A stretch of DNA of 64,000 bases from Streptomyces sp. MST-110588 (GCF_022695595.1 NZ_CP074380.1:3155501-3219500), one strand, 5' to 3'. Positions 1 to 9,682 are shown, numbered from the stretch's first letter. Numbers and translations are program-made. The notes: generated by a model from the letters alone, not told the origin.

Positions 1-2
1 AG

Positions 3-566
3 CTCAAGGCCATCGCCCCCACGGTCATGACCGAGACCACCGGCTACCCCTGGAAGCAGAACTTCGCCACCCACGCCGACGCCCTCGGCAAGATCCCCGA
101 GGCGAAGAAGACCGTCGCCGCGTACGACTCCCACGCCAAGGAGGTCACCCGCGCCCTCGGCGGCCCCGCCGCCGCCAGGAAGCTCACCACCAACGTCGTC
201 CGCTTCGTGGAGGGCGCCGACACCCGCATCTACGGCTGCCGCAGCTACATCGGCACCATCCTGAACGACATCGGCACCGGCCCCACCGCCGTCGTCAAGG
301 ACGCCGAGGACGGCCTGATGACCGAGGTCGGCCCCGAAGAGATCGGCCGCGCCGACGCGGACGCGGTCTTCTACACCGCCTACGGCAGCCCCGAGAAATC
401 CAGGGAAACCCAGGTCACCCGCGGCGCCCTGTGGAAGAACATGAAAGCCGTCAAGAACCACCGCGCCGTCCGCGTGGACGACCAACTGTGGATCCAGGGC
501 ATCGGCTACACCGCGGCCGACCGCATCCTCACCCAGCTCAAGACCGAACTCACCACCAAACACTGA
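3..566 (+). CDS. iron-siderophore ABC transporter substrate-binding protein, 3' part
   Basis: The reading frame is open from the left edge of the window, so the 5' end is missing; 187 codons plus stop remain. The visible part begins LKAIAPTVMTETTG and looks like the C-terminal lobe of a helical-backbone (Peripla_BP_2 type) binding protein: a long connecting helix (PEAKKTVAAYDSHAKEV), then the second lobe with FVEGADTRIYG and a C-terminal helical segment ending in TELTTKH. Such proteins capture ferric siderophores outside the membrane and hand them to a permease and ATPase. The lipobox and the ligand-specific N-terminal lobe lie outside the window, so substrate cannot be named. Family assignment is by overall resemblance to streptomycete siderophore-binding lipoproteins. 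Confidence 0.75.
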   Translation, partial: LKAIAPTVMTETTGYPWKQNFATHADALGKIPEAKKTVAAYDSHAKEVTRALGGPAAARKLTTNVVRFVEGADTRIYGCRSYIGTILNDIGTGPTAVVKDAEDGLMTEVGPEEIGRADADAVFYTAYGSPEKSRETQVTRGALWKNMKAVKNHRAVRVDDQLWIQGIGYTAADRILTQLKTELTTKH

Positions 567-569
567 CCC

Positions 570-1642
570 TCACCGCGGCCGTCGCCTCATCCGCCACACC
601 AAAAACAAAGCCGAGGCGACGGCCGCGACCCGCACCGCCACCGGCAGCCCGTCGACCAACTCCTGCCCCATCCGCCCCTCACCGACCGGCTCCCCCATCG
701 CCCCTCCAGCCGCCCCCAACCACACCAACAGCCCACCGGCCACCAGCCCCGGCACCCCCACCGCCGCGAACTTCGCCTCCGCCCGGCTCAGCCGCCGCGA
801 CCCGTACGCCAACACCCACCCCGTCCCCAGGGCAACCCACGACCCCAGAGCGGCGCCGACCCCGAGCAGCCCCACCGCCACCACGAGACTCAGGGGCGTC
901 GGCCCGGTCGCGCGATCCACCTGACCCTCCACAAAGGTCGCGCCCCGCCGCCGACGGCGCCACTCCGCGACCACCTGCCGCGGCCCGCGCCGTGGAGCGC
1001 CACCCTGCGGCACCGCCCCCTGACGGACGCCCTCCCCCACCCCTCCTTCTCCAGGGACAACGGCCGGTCCACAGCCAGTTGCTCCCGCATCTCGGGGATC
1101 TCGATCCCCCCGACGAACCCCGGTACGGTCTCCTCCGGCCCGTCCCCGATCACCGTCCCCTCCGGCCCTATGAACCCGTACGGCCCATCAGCCCCGTACG
1201 ACTCCGGCGCCACCCGCCACCAGTCGAGCGACGCGGACCCCTCACCCAGCTCCTCCGGCCCCGCCAGATGCGGCGGCGACGCGGCCTGCGCCTCACCGGT
1301 CCGCGGCTCCGGCACCCTCCCCTTGAGCCCGCTACGGCGACTGAGCCCCGCCAGCCGCTCACGCGCCCCGGACCGCCGGACCGGCCGTACGTCCGCTCCC
1401 GCCCCGGCCGACGGCGCCCCCCTGCCCCCACCACCCGCTGCCGCCACCACCGCCTCAGGACTACCCAAACGGGCCAGCACCCGCCTCACCCCCGAGACCG
1501 AATCCGCCCCCTGCGCGTCGATCCGCGCCCGCAGCTCGGCCACCAGCCGCATCCGCACGGCGGACGGCAGCCCACTCCGTTGAGCCAGGTCTCCGACCTG
1601 GCTCAGATAGTCGAAGACGAGCTGATCGCTCTCGATGCCCAC
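570..1642 (-). pseudogene. HAAS-domain membrane protein, split by a one-base frameshift
   Basis: Two minus-strand frames together make one streptomycete protein of about 355 residues. The N-terminal half (GTG at 1642) starts VGIESDQLVFDYLSQVGDL and contains a HAAS-type helical signalling domain (residues about 5-65), followed by a charged linker. The C-terminal half, in the other frame, holds hydrophobic segments (LSLVVAVGLLGVGAALGSW, then GVPGLVAGGLLVWLG, then VAVRVAAVASALFLVW) and a basic tail. The frames meet at the C5 run 1034-1038: adding one base gives EKEGWGEGVRQ read straight through. Start choice rests on the first residues of the conserved domain and on GAGGAGG about 11 bases upstream. 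It may be a true pseudogene or a sequencing error in a homopolymer. Function is unknown; such proteins are presumed membrane-linked regulators. Confidence 0.7.
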
Positions 1643-1666
1643 GAGTTCCCCGTCCTCCTCTTCCGC

Positions 1667-1710
1667 GGTTTTCCGCCCGTGGCGGCGCGGTTTTCCGCCC
1701 GTGGCGGCGC
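1667..1710. repeat. perfect 22-bp tandem duplication
   Basis: The 22-base unit starting GGTTTTCCGCCC occurs at 1667-1688 and again at 1689-1710 without mismatch. It lies just upstream of the start of the HAAS-domain gene. Confidence 0.9.
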
Positions 1711-1831
1711 AGCGTAGTCGTTGGGTACCCCGGTGTGGGGTTCCGCTCCTGCACGGGTGCGGGTTTCGCCTTCGGCGGGAGGGTTTGGTGGGGTGGGCGC
1801 TTTGCGCTTGCTGGGTGGTGGGTGGCGGGGT

Positions 1832-1898
1832 CGGGCCTGCGGGGGTGTATGCCAAAACTGCTTCGCTTTACGTTTTGGCATACACCCCCTCCGGCCCG
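1832..1898. repeat. inverted repeat with 18-bp perfect stem, extended by a second 6-bp stem
   Basis: GGGGGTGTATGCCAAAAC (1841-1858) is exactly complementary to 1872-1889, leaving a 13-base loop. After a 3-base mismatch on each side the pairing resumes with CGGGCC (1832-1837) against GGCCCG (1893-1898). No gene ends nearby, so an ordinary terminator role is not evident. It could be a remnant of a small non-autonomous element or a structured regulatory RNA. Confidence 0.85.
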
Positions 1899-2050
1899 CC
1901 CCCTCCCGTCCGTAGCGCGCCCACCCCTTGGGGGAGGGTTAGTAGGTGGCCCTGCGTGCGGGTTGGTGCCCCGAAGGCGGCTCCTGGTGGGAACGACACG
2001 GGCGGGCGTACGGGAGGTCGTGCCCGGCGGGGTGGCCGTACTTCGGATGT

Positions 2051-2070
2051 CGTGCCCCGAAGGGGGCACG
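2051..2070. repeat. perfect 8-bp hairpin with GAAG loop
   Basis: CGTGCCCC (2051-2058) pairs with GGGGCACG (2063-2070). It lies in the leader region of the helicase-associated gene, nearly 400 bases before its start; function unknown. Confidence 0.6.
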
Positions 2071-2442
2071 CAGCAGTTGTCGTACCGGGTCTTGGGACCG
2101 GTTGGAAAGGACTGGCCGGCGGCTCGGGGACGGCCGGGCGTGGGCGTATCGGGGACTCCCCGCAGGGCCGTGTGCAAGACGCAGGCTTCCTTTTACGGCG
2201 TACCCGACACGCACACGGCCCGAGGAGTGGCCCCGGTGCGACCGCGCCCCACCCCACCCACCGACCGCACCGGGTCCAAGACCAAACAACCCGCACATGA
2301 CCGACAAGGTCGCGCCGCAGGCATCGCGCCACACACAACAACCACCCACCAACGAACCGCCGCCCACAAGCGCCACCACCGCCACAGGCGAAAACGCCGC
2401 GCCGTCACGGACGGAAAGCCGTGGGCCGGTAACGTAAAGCGG

Positions 2443-5084
2443 ATGAGTGATACGCCGCCCCGCACGCTCGCCGAAGAGCTCCGCACCCGTCCCGACAGCG
2501 GGCTCGCCGACCTGCTGCGGGCCCGGCCGGATCTGCTCAACCCGGTTCCCGGCGACCTCACGCAGTTGGCCACCCGCGCCGGCACCCGCGCCTCCGTCGT
2601 CCGGGCCGTCGAACGCCTCGACCGTTTCGCGCTGCAGACCGCCGAGGCGCTGGCGGTCGCGCCCGACCCGTGCCCGTACGACACGCTCGCCGCGCTCATG
2701 CAGGGCGACGCGGGCGAGGAGACGGTGGCCGCCGAGCTGCCCAGGGCCGTGCGCACGCTGCGGGCGCAGGCCCTGGTGTGGGGCGCCCACGACCGGCTCC
2801 GGCTGGTCCGTACGGCGCGTGAGCTGCTCAGTCCCGGTCCCGCGCACCCCTCCCCCACCGGCCTGGGCCCCTCCGTCACCGAGGCGACGTCCGGCATGTC
2901 CCCCGGCCGCCTCCAGGAGCTCATCGCCGCCGCCGGACTGCCGCCGACCCACGATCCGGTGACCGCGGTAGCCGCTCTGACGGAGCTGTTCGAGGACCGT
3001 GAGCGCATGGCGGCGCTGCTGGACGGCGCGCCGCCCGAGGCCCGTGCCGTCCTGGAGAGGCTGCTGTGGGGGCCGCCGTACGGCGCGGTCACCGACCGGC
3101 CCGCCGCCCACCTCCAGTGGCTGCTGGACCGGGGCCTGCTGCTGCCCGCCGGGGCGCGCAACGTCGTCCTGCCCCGCGAGGTGGCGCTGCATCTGCGCGG
3201 CGGGCGGGCCCACCGCGTACCCGAGCCGCTGCCGCCCGCCCTCGCGCCCGCCACCGAGCGGGCTCCCCACCTCGTGGACGGCGTCGCCGCGGGCCAGGCG
3301 TTCACGGCGCTGGCCACCGTCGAGGAGCTGCTCAAGGAGTGGGACCTGGGCGGCCCGCCCGTACTGCGGGCCGGCGGGCTGAGCGTACGTGACCTGAAGC
3401 GGACGGCGACCGCGCTGGACACCACCGAGCCGCTCGCCGCCTTCTGGCTCGAACTGGCTTACGCGGCGGGGCTGGTGGCGTCCGACGGCGAGGCGGACGA
3501 GCGGTACGCGCCGACCCCGGCCGCCGAGGACTGGCTCCAGTTGCCCGCCGAGGCCCGGTGGGCGCGGCTGGCCGCCGCGTGGCTGACCGCGACCCGCACG
3601 GCGGGCCTGGTCGGCACGGCGGACGCGAAGGGGCGGACGCTGTCCGCGCTGGGTCCCAACCTGGACCGCTCCGCGGCGCCCGAGATCCGCCGCCGCGCGC
3701 TGACGCTGCTCGCGACGCTGCCGCCGGGTACGTCCGTACCGGCCGAAGCGGTACTGGCCCGCCTGCGCTGGGAACGCCCCCTGCGCGGCGCGGCCCCGGC
3801 CCCCGCCCCCACGCCGGCACCGGCACCGCCCGGCTCCCCAGCACCAACGGCACCCAGACCTCCCCCTCCCCTTGCCCCGCCCCCGAAGACCTCCGCACCC
3901 GGATCGCCCAATGGGCCCTGACCGAGGCCGAGTTGATCGGCGTCACAGGCCGCGGCGCCCTGTCCTCCTATGCCCGCGCCCTACTGGCACTCCCCCCGAC
4001 CCCGCCCCCCACGGCCCCCACCACGAACACCGGCCCCGACGCCACCCCCACCACCCAACCGCTCCCGCCCACCCCCACCGAGGCCACCACCGCCGCAGCC
4101 CACGCTGCCTCCCTCCTCGCCCCGCTCCTCCCCGAGCCGCTGGACCACGTACTGCTCCAGGCCGACCTGACCGCCGTCGCCCCGGGCCCGCTGCACCGCC
4201 CGCTCGCCGAGGCGCTCGGCGAACTCGCCGACGTCGAGTCCAAGGGCGGCGCGACCGTCTACCGCTTCACCCCCGCCTCCGTACGCCGCGCCCTGGACGC
4301 CGGCCGGTCCGCCGCCGAGCTGCGCTCCTTCCTGGCCGCCCACTCCCGTACGCCGGTCCCGCAGCCGCTCGCCTACCTCATCGACGACGTGGCACGCCGG
4401 CACGGCCGGCTCCGGGTGGGCGCGGCGGCGGCCTACGTACGCTGCGACGACGAGGCGCTGCTCTCGGAGATCCTGGCCGACCGCCGGGCGATCGTGCTGC
4501 GGCTGCGCCGCCTGGCGCCGACCGTGCTGGCCTCGCAGGTACCGCCGGACCAGTTGCTGGAGGTGCTGCGGGCCATGGGGTACGCGCCTGCCGCCGAGTC
4601 CGCGGAAGGCGACGTCCTCATCGCCCGCCCCGACACCTACCGCACCCCGCCCCGTACGGCCCCCACCCCCGTCCCCGAGGGCCCGCCCACCCCGGAGCCC
4701 GCTCTCCTGGAGGCAGCCGTACGGGCCATCCGCGCCGGAGACCTGGCAGCGACCGCCACCCGCAAACCAACCCCCGGCGCCTCCCCCGCAACCACAACCA
4801 CCACCCCGGCCGGCACCCCCGCCCCCGCCACCTCCCCCGGCGGCCTGCCGCGTACCACCTCCGCCGAGACCCTGGCGACCATGCAGGCGGCCGTACTGAC
4901 CAGCACCGCCGTCTGGATCGGCTACGTCAACGCCGACGGTGCCGCCAGCCAGCGCGTGATCGCACCGGTCCGCGTCGAGGGCGGCTTCGTCACCGCCTAC
5001 GACCACACCGCCGACGAGGTCCGCACCTTCCCTCTCCACCGCATCACCGGCGTGGCCGAACTGGCCGACGAATCCGCCTCCTGA
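2443..5084 (+). pseudogene. XPB/Ssl2-like helicase-associated domain protein, split by a one-base frameshift
   Basis: Frame 1 from ATG 2443 encodes the N-terminal two thirds (MSDTPPRTLAEELRTRPD, then ARAGTRASVVRAVERLDRFALQ, through RRRALTLLA and RWERPLRG). Frame 3 encodes the rest from PAPEDLRTRIAQWALTEAEL to VTGVAELADESAS-like sequence at 5084. Together they match the roughly 850-residue streptomycete protein that carries a helicase-associated (XPB/Ssl2 C-terminal) region and a WYL-like C-terminus (VWIGYVNADGAASQRVI). The break falls in a proline-rich linker with several C runs (about 3862-3884), where one missing C explains it. In related genomes this protein is usually next to the XPB helicase, which here lies 2.5 kb downstream. 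It has no Walker motifs of its own. True pseudogene or homopolymer error. Confidence 0.75.
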
Positions 5085-5091
5085 CCCGCTC

Positions 5092-6789
5092 CTACACCTC
5101 CTGCCCGTCGCCCGCTGCCCGCTGCCCGCTTCTCGGAAGCACCGGCACCACTTCCTCCTGCGTATCCGCCGGGGAAGTGGAGGGAGAGGCGGCACCGCTG
5201 GCCGGCCCCGTCCCACCACTCCGGCCCGCCGGAACAAGGAACGAAGCAATCAGCCCCAGCACCACGAATCCCGCCGCGACATAACCACCGAGCGCGACCC
5301 CGTCGGTCATCGCGGAACGCGCCGCCTCCGCGACGGGGACGGTTCGCGGACGGCTCGCGAGCGCCTCGATGGCGGCCCCCGCGCTGTCGGTGACGGCGCC
5401 CGCGAACCGGTCGCTCTGCTCCGCCGGCAGACCGGCGTCGGAAAGACGGCTCTGCAGCCTGCTGTCCAGGGTCGTGAAGAAGACCGTGGTCAAGGCGGCG
5501 ATCCCGAGCGCGGAGCCCAACTGCCGCACAGCGCTCTGGGTGCCGGAAGCCTGGCCCGCGCTGTGTGCGGGGATGTCGTTGAGAACGACGTTGGTGACCT
5601 GGGCGGTGGCGAAGCCCACGCCGGTGCCGTACACAAAGAGCATGAGGGAGACGGTCCACCAGGAGCTGTCCGGGGCGGCGATCAGCCCGGTTCCGGCCAG
5701 GCCCGCGACCTCCAGTGCCAGGCCGATGCGGACCTGAACGAGCGCCGTGACCTTGGCTGCCATGCCGAAGCCGGCGCCGGTGGCGACGAAGCTGCCGATT
5801 GCCACGGGAACCAGGGCCAGACCGGCCTGCAGGGCGCTGTAGCCGAGGGTGAACTGGAGCCACAGCGGGAGGACCGCGACGATGCCGAACTCGCCGATGC
5901 CGATGATCAGGGTGGCGATGTTGCCGTTACGGAAGGAGGCGATGCGGAACAGGCGTACGTCCATCAGCACCCGCGTCGGGTCGGCGCCGCGGCCGAGCAC
6001 CGACTGACGGCGGACGAACACGGCCAGCGCGACGGCCGCCAGTACCAGGGCGACCAGCACGGGCGACGGCCCGCCGTCCCAAGTGAACCCCGCGACATCC
6101 AGCGCGCGGACACCGACCACCCATCCATACGTACGCCCTTCGACGAGACCGAAGGCGAGCAGGCCCAGCCCCAGGACGGACAGCACCGCCCCGGCCACGT
6201 CCACGCGCCCCTCGCGGCGCGGCGAAGGCGCCATGTACAGCAGCACCCCCGCCGCGACCAGCGCGCTCAGAGGCACGTTGATGCCGAACGCCCAGCGCCA
6301 GGAGACGTGTTCGGCGAGCCAGCCGCCCAGCAGCGGGCCGAGGGCCGCGGCGGCACCGATGGTCGATCCCCATACGGCGAACGCCTGACCGCGCGCCCTG
6401 CCGGTGAAGGTGGCGTTCAGCAGCGCCAGCGACGTCGGCAGCAGCATGGCCGCGCCCACGCCCTGCAGGAAGCGGGCCACGATCAGCAGACCGCTGTCGG
6501 GCGCGAGGCCGGCCAGGACACTGGTGGCGCCGAAGACCACGACGCCCACGACGAAGACCCGGCGGGCACCGAGGATGTCGGCCAGCCGCCCGGTCAGCAG
6601 GAGCAGCGCCGCGAAGACGATGGCGTACGACTCCTGGATCCATTGCGCCTGCGCGGAGTTGGCGCCCAGGTCCTCGATGACCGAGGGGACGATCACGTTG
6701 ACGATCGTGGTGTCCACCACGATCAGCGCCACGCCCAGGGCAATGGCTATCAGCCCGAGCCACCGGCGTCGGGGGGAAGGATCACGCAT
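5092..6789 (-). CDS. DHA2-family MFS drug exporter (14 membrane segments)
   Basis: 565 residues with about 14 hydrophobic segments, as in EmrB/QacA-type proton-drug antiporters. The first helix carries the typical ALIVVDTTIVNVIVPSV motif; motif A follows as GRLADILGARRVF, then ARFLQGVGAAMLLPTSL and the motif C-like GPLLGGWLAEHVSWRWAF. The start ATG at 6789 has GGAGGT five bases upstream. It is divergent from a MarR-type gene, and a palindrome lies just downstream of its likely promoter, so repression by that MarR protein relieved by a toxic compound is expected. Substrate cannot be read from sequence. The pair interrupts what is normally a neighbourhood of two XPB-related genes, suggesting a local insertion. 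Confidence 0.88.
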   Translation of the reverse strand: MRDPSPRRRWLGLIAIALGVALIVVDTTIVNVIVPSVIEDLGANSAQAQWIQESYAIVFAALLLLTGRLADILGARRVFVVGVVVFGATSVLAGLAPDSGLLIVARFLQGVGAAMLLPTSLALLNATFTGRARGQAFAVWGSTIGAAAALGPLLGGWLAEHVSWRWAFGINVPLSALVAAGVLLYMAPSPRREGRVDVAGAVLSVLGLGLLAFGLVEGRTYGWVVGVRALDVAGFTWDGGPSPVLVALVLAAVALAVFVRRQSVLGRGADPTRVLMDVRLFRIASFRNGNIATLIIGIGEFGIVAVLPLWLQFTLGYSALQAGLALVPVAIGSFVATGAGFGMAAKVTALVQVRIGLALEVAGLAGTGLIAAPDSSWWTVSLMLFVYGTGVGFATAQVTNVVLNDIPAHSAGQASGTQSAVRQLGSALGIAALTTVFFTTLDSRLQSRLSDAGLPAEQSDRFAGAVTDSAGAAIEALASRPRTVPVAEAARSAMTDGVALGGYVAAGFVVLGLIASFLVPAGRSGGTGPASGAASPSTSPADTQEEVVPVLPRSGQRAAGDGQEV

Positions 6790-6799
6790 CACATACCTC

Positions 6800-6822
6800 C
6801 ACCGTGAAGTAATTTGACGGTG
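6800..6822. promoter_or_regulatory. probable MarR operator (23-bp imperfect palindrome)
   Basis: CACCGT (6800-6805) and ACGGTG (6817-6822) form perfect arms around an AT-rich centre. The site overlaps the expected transcription start of the minus-strand exporter gene and sits between the divergent exporter and MarR genes, which is the usual arrangement for autoregulated MarR/exporter pairs. Confidence 0.6.
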
Positions 6823-6823
6823 A

Positions 6824-6852
6824 AGGTAAACACGGGCCCGGTAAGTTGTCAA
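6824..6852 (-). promoter_or_regulatory. vegetative-type promoter of the DHA2 exporter
   Basis: On the minus strand TTGACA (6847-6852) is followed after 17 bases by TTACCT (6824-6829). Transcription would start inside the palindrome at 6800-6822, 10-20 bases before the ribosome binding site of the exporter. Confidence 0.6.
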
Positions 6853-6916
6853 AGAAGCCGCGATGCCGCGATGCCGCGGTCCGGACGACGGCACGAGAGG
6901 GATCACGAGAGAGAAG

Positions 6917-7444
6917 GTGCGGGCCTTGGCGCAGGAATCGACGCCCCGCGATGTCGCGGCGGAGCGCGAGCGGCTGCTGGAAGGGCTGCGGGCCTACGGC
7001 GGCCAGCACAGGGAGTTCAGCCGCCGCTTCGCCGCCTGGCTGGGCCTCCACCCCACGGACGCGGCGGCGCTGGTGGAGATCACCAACGCCGAGGAACGGG
7101 GCACCCCGCTCTCCCCGGCCCGCCTCAGCGAGCGCATCTCCCTGTCCTCGGGCGCCACGACCGCCCTCCTGAACCGCCTGGAACGGGCCGGCCACGTCAT
7201 CCGCACCCGCGAGAACGCCGACCGTCGCGTCGTCACCCTCCGCAGCGGCCCCCACACCCAGGAACGCGCCGATGAGTTCTTCGGCCCGCTCGCCGTCCGA
7301 GTGGACGCCACCCTGTCCCGCTACCCGTCCGAACTCCTGGAGCAGCTCACAGCACTCCTGACCGATCTCTGCGCCACCATGGCCACCCAGCTCACCCACC
7401 TGGAAGCCCAGGACGAAAATCCGGCCCGGCGCCAGGACGTCTGA
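6917..7444 (+). CDS. MarR-family transcriptional regulator
   Basis: 175 residues from GTG 6917 (an in-frame ATG at 6863 is possible but has a poorer context). The winged helix-turn-helix lies at about residues 60-120: LSPARLSERISLSSGATTALLNRLERAGHVIR, then the wing TRENADRRVVTLR. The flanking helices at both ends form the dimerisation region of this family. It is divergent from the DHA2 exporter, with a palindrome between them, so it most likely represses that gene and itself. Ligand unknown. Confidence 0.85.
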   Translation: MRALAQESTPRDVAAERERLLEGLRAYGGQHREFSRRFAAWLGLHPTDAAALVEITNAEERGTPLSPARLSERISLSSGATTALLNRLERAGHVIRTRENADRRVVTLRSGPHTQERADEFFGPLAVRVDATLSRYPSELLEQLTALLTDLCATMATQLTHLEAQDENPARRQDV

Positions 7445-7563
7445 CCGGCCGGACGCCCTCTCCTCCCTGGCAGCCCTCCGTCACACCTCGGCCCTTCGCG
7501 CCGATGCGGCACACTGGAGGTTTGGCCGTGCCGGCCGATCGTTGAGCGGAAAGGGCGAGGCGC

Positions 7564-9216
7564 GTGAACGGACCTCTCATTGTCCAGAGCGACAAGACGC
7601 TGCTGCTGGAGGTGGATCACGAGCAGGCGGACGCGTGCCGCCGGGCGATCGCGCCGTTCGCGGAGCTGGAGCGGGCGCCCGAGCACATCCACACCTACCG
7701 GGTGACGCCGCTGGGGCTGTGGAACGCGCGGGCCGCCGGGCACGACGCCGAGCAGGTCGTGGACGCGCTGGTGGAGTTCTCGCGGTATCCCGTACCGCAC
7801 GCGCTGCTGGTGGACATCGCGGAGACGATGGCGCGGTACGGGCGGCTGACCCTCACCAAGCACCCCGCGCACGGTCTGGTGCTGACCTCCACGGACCGGC
7901 CGGTCCTGGAGGAGGTGCTGCGGTCCAAGAAGGTACAGCCGCTGGTGGGGGCGCGGCTGGACCCGGACACGGTCGTGGTGCACCCCTCCGAGCGCGGGCA
8001 GATCAAGCAGACGCTGCTCAAGCTGGGCTGGCCGGCCGAGGACCTGGCCGGTTACGTGGACGGCGAGGCGCACCCGATCGAGCTGGCGGAGGACGGCTGG
8101 GCGCTGCGGCCGTACCAGCAGCAGGCCGTCGAGGGCTTCTGGCACGGCGGGTCGGGGGTGGTCGTACTGCCGTGCGGCGCCGGGAAGACGCTGGTCGGCG
8201 CGGGTGCGATGGCGCAGGCCAAGGCGACGACGCTGATCCTGGTCACCAATACCGTCTCCGCGCGGCAGTGGAAGCACGAGCTGGTCAGGCGGACCTCGCT
8301 GACCGAGGACGAGATCGGCGAGTACAGCGGTACGAGGAAGGAGATCCGGCCGGTCACCATCGCCACGTACCAGGTGCTGACGACCAAGCGGAAGGGCGTC
8401 TACCCGCACCTGGAGCTGTTCGACTCCCGCGACTGGGGCCTGGTGGTGTACGACGAGGTGCACCTGCTGCCCGCGCCGGTCTTCAAGTTCACCGCGGACC
8501 TCCAGGCGCGCCGCAGGCTGGGGCTGACGGCGACGCTCGTACGGGAGGACGGCCGGGAGTCCGACGTCTTCTCGCTCATCGGCCCGAAGCGGTTCGACGC
8601 GCCCTGGAAGGAGATCGAGGCGCAGGGCTACATCGCGCCCGCGGACTGTGTGGAGGTACGGGTCAACCTGACCGAAAGCGAGCGGCTGGCGTACGCGACG
8701 GCCGAGGCCGAGGAGAAGTACCGGTTCTGCGCGACGACGGCCAGCAAGCAGCGGGTGACCGAGGCGCTGGTCCGTAAGCACGAGGGCGAGCAGACGCTGG
8801 TCATCGGGCAGTACATCGACCAGCTCGACGAACTGGGCGAACACCTGGACGCTCCGGTGATCAAGGGCGAGACCACCAACGCGCAGCGCGAGAAGCTCTT
8901 CGACGCCTTCCGGCAGGGGGAGATCTCCGTCCTGGTCGTCTCCAAGGTCGCCAACTTCTCGATCGACCTGCCCGAGGCGACGGTGGCGATCCAGGTGTCC
9001 GGCACCTTCGGTTCGCGGCAGGAGGAGGCGCAGCGGCTGGGCCGGGTGCTGCGTCCCAAGGCGGACGGGCACGAGGCGCGCTTCTACTCGGTCGTCGCCC
9101 GCGACACCATCGACCAGGACTTCGCGGCGCACCGCCAGCGCTTCCTGGCCGAGCAGGGGTACGCGTACCGGATCGTGGACGCGGACGAGCTGCTGACGGC
9201 GGGCGAGGACGTCTGA
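7564..9216 (+). CDS. DNA repair helicase XPB (superfamily 2, 3'-5')
   Basis: 550 residues from GTG 7564 with AAAGGGCGAGG close upstream. The N-terminal 170 residues are the XPB/Ssl2 N-terminal domain (LIVQSDKTLLLEVDH). The motor follows: Q-like region RPYQQQAVEGF, Walker A PCGAGKT (about 203-209), motif II DEVH (297-300), motif III GLTAT, and motif VI QEEAQRLGRVLRP (about 486-498). This is the archaeal/actinobacterial XPB homologue, a 3'-5' DNA translocase implicated in repair. Its customary partner gene in Streptomyces is the helicase-associated protein at 2443-5084. All catalytic motifs are present. Confidence 0.93.
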   Translation: MNGPLIVQSDKTLLLEVDHEQADACRRAIAPFAELERAPEHIHTYRVTPLGLWNARAAGHDAEQVVDALVEFSRYPVPHALLVDIAETMARYGRLTLTKHPAHGLVLTSTDRPVLEEVLRSKKVQPLVGARLDPDTVVVHPSERGQIKQTLLKLGWPAEDLAGYVDGEAHPIELAEDGWALRPYQQQAVEGFWHGGSGVVVLPCGAGKTLVGAGAMAQAKATTLILVTNTVSARQWKHELVRRTSLTEDEIGEYSGTRKEIRPVTIATYQVLTTKRKGVYPHLELFDSRDWGLVVYDEVHLLPAPVFKFTADLQARRRLGLTATLVREDGRESDVFSLIGPKRFDAPWKEIEAQGYIAPADCVEVRVNLTESERLAYATAEAEEKYRFCATTASKQRVTEALVRKHEGEQTLVIGQYIDQLDELGEHLDAPVIKGETTNAQREKLFDAFRQGEISVLVVSKVANFSIDLPEATVAIQVSGTFGSRQEEAQRLGRVLRPKADGHEARFYSVVARDTIDQDFAAHRQRFLAEQGYAYRIVDADELLTAGEDV

Positions 9217-9241
9217 GGGAGGGGGCTGGTTCTGGCGGGGC

Positions 9242-9655
9242 TCAGGAGAAGTCGCCGGCGGCCAGGATCGGGCCGGCCAGTGCCAGACCGTACTCGCTCC
9301 ATACGGCCACGACCCGCGCGCGGTGGCTCAGGCAGACTTCCGGCAGGCAGAGCCCTATGAGTCCCGCGAAGAAGGACAGGCTCATGGCCCATTGGCCCTG
9401 CTCGATCAGCGCCCGGGACGCTCCGCCGCTGTACGACTGGTGCAGAACGACGATGATGAAGATCCCGCAGGCGAAGAGGAGGAACAGGAGGCCGATTCCG
9501 GCGAAGACGCGGACGGCTTTTGTGGAGAGCGCGAAAGGGCTGGGGTTGGGGTCGGGGCCGGGAGGGGCGGAAGCTGCGGAGCCGGTCATGGTGGAGTCGG
9601 TCATGGTGGAGTCGGTCATGGGGGAAGTGTGGGCGGCGCGGGGCGGGGCGGTCAT
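9242..9655 (-). CDS. small membrane protein, unknown function
   Basis: 137 residues. The N-terminal 40 residues are a disordered Thr/Ser/Pro stretch containing a direct repeat (MTDSTMTDSTMTG) that reflects a 15-base DNA duplication around 9590-9620. Two membrane segments follow (VFAGIGLLFLLFACGIFIIVVL, then WAMSLSFFAGLIGLCL). No family recognised. The start could be any of several in-frame ATGs within the repeat; the longest is given. It runs with the GT87 gene upstream on the same strand and could be co-transcribed. Confidence 0.55.
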   Translation of the reverse strand: MTAPPRAAHTSPMTDSTMTDSTMTGSAASAPPGPDPNPSPFALSTKAVRVFAGIGLLFLLFACGIFIIVVLHQSYSGGASRALIEQGQWAMSLSFFAGLIGLCLPEVCLSHRARVVAVWSEYGLALAGPILAAGDFS

Positions 9656-9682
9656 GGTGGCGGGTACTCAGACGCCGCGTGA

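Larger units (their letters stand above)
1643..2442. other. 800-base spacer between divergent genes, with repeats and hairpins
   Basis: No convincing gene was found here: the long open frames on both strands are proline/arginine-rich translations with no family resemblance. The spacer holds a perfect tandem duplication (1667-1710), a large inverted repeat (1832-1898) and a small perfect hairpin (2051-2070). The promoters of the two flanking divergent genes must also lie here, but no convincing -35/-10 pair was identified. Confidence 0.6.

Noticed and set aside
431-1717. 428-codon open frame on the plus strand
   Set aside because: Proline/arginine-rich translation opposite the HAAS-domain gene; a shadow caused by high G+C.
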